This document shows, one piece after another, positions 62,641 through 64,000 of a DNA stretch of 64,000 nucleotides. The position numbers and the translations under genes are program-made. Under the pieces are notes generated by a model. That model was not told where the DNA came from. It ran no database searches and saw only the letters and a program-made list of their open reading frames with translations. Within the stretch, counting starts at the first letter, position 1, and each line of letters opens with the position of its first letter. Origin of the DNA: Acinetobacter suaedae (GTDB taxonomy: Bacteria > Pseudomonadota > Gammaproteobacteria > Pseudomonadales > Moraxellaceae); assembly GCF_008630915.1 (NCBI RefSeq), contig NZ_CP043909.1:2170001-2234000 (forward strand). Reading direction: 5' to 3'.

Positions 62641-64000
62641 TTACCAACGTACTTCAAATTTCTTACGTAACCAAATTGCAAGACTGTTTAAACCAATCAT
62701 CAGAGCAAGCAACACAATAATCGCTGCTGCGGTACGCCCTTCGAAGAAGTTGCGCAATTCATTGCCCTGCCATAAGAAAATTTGTACAGGTAACGCTGTA
62801 GATTGATCTAATGGCGAAGCTGGTACACTCGCGACGAAAGCACTCATACCAATTAACAAGAGTGGTGCTGTCTCACCAAGTGCTTGTGCAACACCAATAA
62901 TTGCTCCCGTCAAAATACCAGGCAAAGCCAACGGTAAAACATGATGGAAAACGGTTTGAACTCTCGATGCACCCAAGCCTAGAGCAGCTTGACGAATCGA
63001 AGGAGGAACGGCTTTCAGTGATGCACGTGTTGTAATAATCACTGTTGGAAGCGTCATTAAACTCAAGACCAAACCACCCACTAATGGCGCTGAGATCGGT
63101 AAATGCATCCAGCCAATAAAGATTGCTGCACCTAATAAACCAAATACAATCGAAGGTACTGCTGCCAAGTTATTGATATTGACTTCAATAATATCAGTCA
63201 TCACATTCTTTGGTGCAAACTCTTCTAAGTAAATCGCACTTGCCACACCGATTGGAATCGAAATCAAGATCACGATAAGCATCATGAACAAAGAGCCCAT
63301 GAATGCACCTGCCAAACCACTCGTTGCAGGAGAACTACGCGAATCTGGATTAACAAACAAGTTCGTATTAAAACTATTTTTAATCACGCCATCTGCTTTT
63401 AATTGATCCGCTAACTGACGTAATTCTGGGTTTAATTGCTGCTGTTCATCTGGAAGAGAACGATCAATATTACCTGCCAACCAAACATCTACATTTGCAT
63501 CAGCCAAAATCTTAATATCTTGTGTTTTACCAATCAGTGATGGATTGGCAAATACCATGTCACGTAAACGGTATGCTTCTGAACTGGTATATAGACCTCT
63601 CAACTCATCACGTTGAGATTCAACCGCAGGATCTTTTGTAATGATCGCATTTGCAATTAAAGCATCCCAATCGACCATTCCCATTTGCGTTTGCCACTCA
63701 ATATAACGCTCTTCAAAACGCGCTGGACTCTCACCAGCTTGACGCTTTGGAGGTGCACCCGCATCGATAATAGTCGGATCAAAATACACTGGAATCGTCA
63801 TCGTATTTTGCCAGAAAGCTGGAAGCCCCTTCGATAAAATACTCACGAAAAGCAATGCAACAAACGCTAAGCCAAGCATCACGGCTGAAAACCCAAAGAA
63901 ACGAAAGGTCTTTTCTTTGCGATGACGTTTCGCAAGTGACTTTTCAATTCTTGCTTTACGCTCTTCACGTAATTCTTGCGCTGCTTGCGGGTCAAATGCA
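62641..64000 (-). CDS. pstA: Phosphate ABC transporter permease PstA, 5' end outside window
   Basis: At least 452 codons, open to the right edge, so the start codon is not in the window. The visible N-terminus is a charged cytoplasmic stretch ('[20 protein letters not shown]', '[15 protein letters not shown]'). It is followed by the first membrane helix, a roughly 150-residue periplasmic insert ('[20 protein letters not shown]...'), and the permease core with the EAA loop '[35 protein letters not shown]' and several membrane helices. The insert makes it longer than E. coli PstA (296 aa). pstB follows; pstC and pstS would be expected beyond the right edge. Confidence 0.93.
   Translation of the reverse strand, partial: AFDPQAAQELREERKARIEKSLAKRHRKEKTFRFFGFSAVMLGLAFVALLFVSILSKGLPAFWQNTMTIPVYFDPTIIDAGAPPKRQAGESPARFEERYIEWQTQMGMVDWDALIANAIITKDPAVESQRDELRGLYTSSEAYRLRDMVFANPSLIGKTQDIKILADANVDVWLAGNIDRSLPDEQQQLNPELRQLADQLKADGVIKNSFNTNLFVNPDSRSSPATSGLAGAFMGSLFMMLIVILISIPIGVASAIYLEEFAPKNVMTDIIEVNINNLAAVPSIVFGLLGAAIFIGWMHLPISAPLVGGLVLSLMTLPTVIITTRASLKAVPPSIRQAALGLGASRVQTVFHHVLPLALPGILTGAIIGVAQALGETAPLLLIGMSAFVASVPASPLDQSTALPVQIFLWQGNELRNFFEGRTAAAIIVLLALMIGLNSLAIWLRKKFEVRW

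Overview
The window reads as chromosome of an Acinetobacter species. It is AT-rich, and the core gene order is gammaproteobacterial: ygfB-pepP-ubiH-ubiI opposite zapA-6S RNA, divergent argP/argO and lpoA/rsmI, and lon, adk, mrdA, pst. Acinetobacter-style accessory genes sit among these: an Ata-type trimeric autotransporter with an OmpA partner, a Bap-type Ig-repeat protein, an AdeT-like solute-binding protein and an orphan vgrG effector island. The genus call is inference from gene content and protein sequence, not from a search. I saw no rRNA, tRNA, CRISPR array, transposase or prophage.

Layout. 1-4.7 kb: lpoA (runs off the left edge), rsmI, the argP/argO amino-acid export pair, and a metal cation transporter with a divergent CadR/ZntR-type MerR regulator. 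4.7-10.9 kb: a SutA-like protein, ubiI-ubiH-pepP-ygfB, a coiled-coil protein, zapA and 6S RNA. 10.9-34.2 kb: a block lying between 6S RNA and fthC, two genes that are neighbours in many gammaproteobacteria. It holds an AdeT-like solute-binding protein, a copper P-type ATPase with a divergent CueR-type regulator, a five-gene yehI-L-M-P-Q cluster (DUF4132, MoxR AAA ATPase, DUF5682, VWA, SWIM), and the ata-ompA adhesin operon. 34.2-40.4 kb: fthC, lon, a candidate small RNA behind lon, rlmH, a DODA-type dioxygenase and a META/DUF4377 lipoprotein.

40.4-49.2 kb is a type VI secretion (T6SS) effector island on the minus strand, without structural T6SS genes: vgrG (broken by a one-base frameshift), a DUF4123 adaptor, a VasX/BTH_I2691-type membrane-active effector, and four tandem copies of a probable immunity gene. 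Two copies are intact, one is broken at a G10 tract and a (TA)7 tract, and one is a truncated remnant. One intact copy carries an in-frame (AT)10 tract. These look like slippage-prone loci and are the most unusual structure in the window.

49.2-64 kb: an orphan rnfB followed by nth, adk, a DUF445 membrane protein, mrdA (PBP2)-rsmD, several small envelope proteins, a short Bap-like Ig-repeat protein, sohB, and pstB-pstA (pstA runs off the right edge). Intrinsic terminators are clear at most operon ends, and two MerR-type promoters with 19-bp spacers can be read directly.
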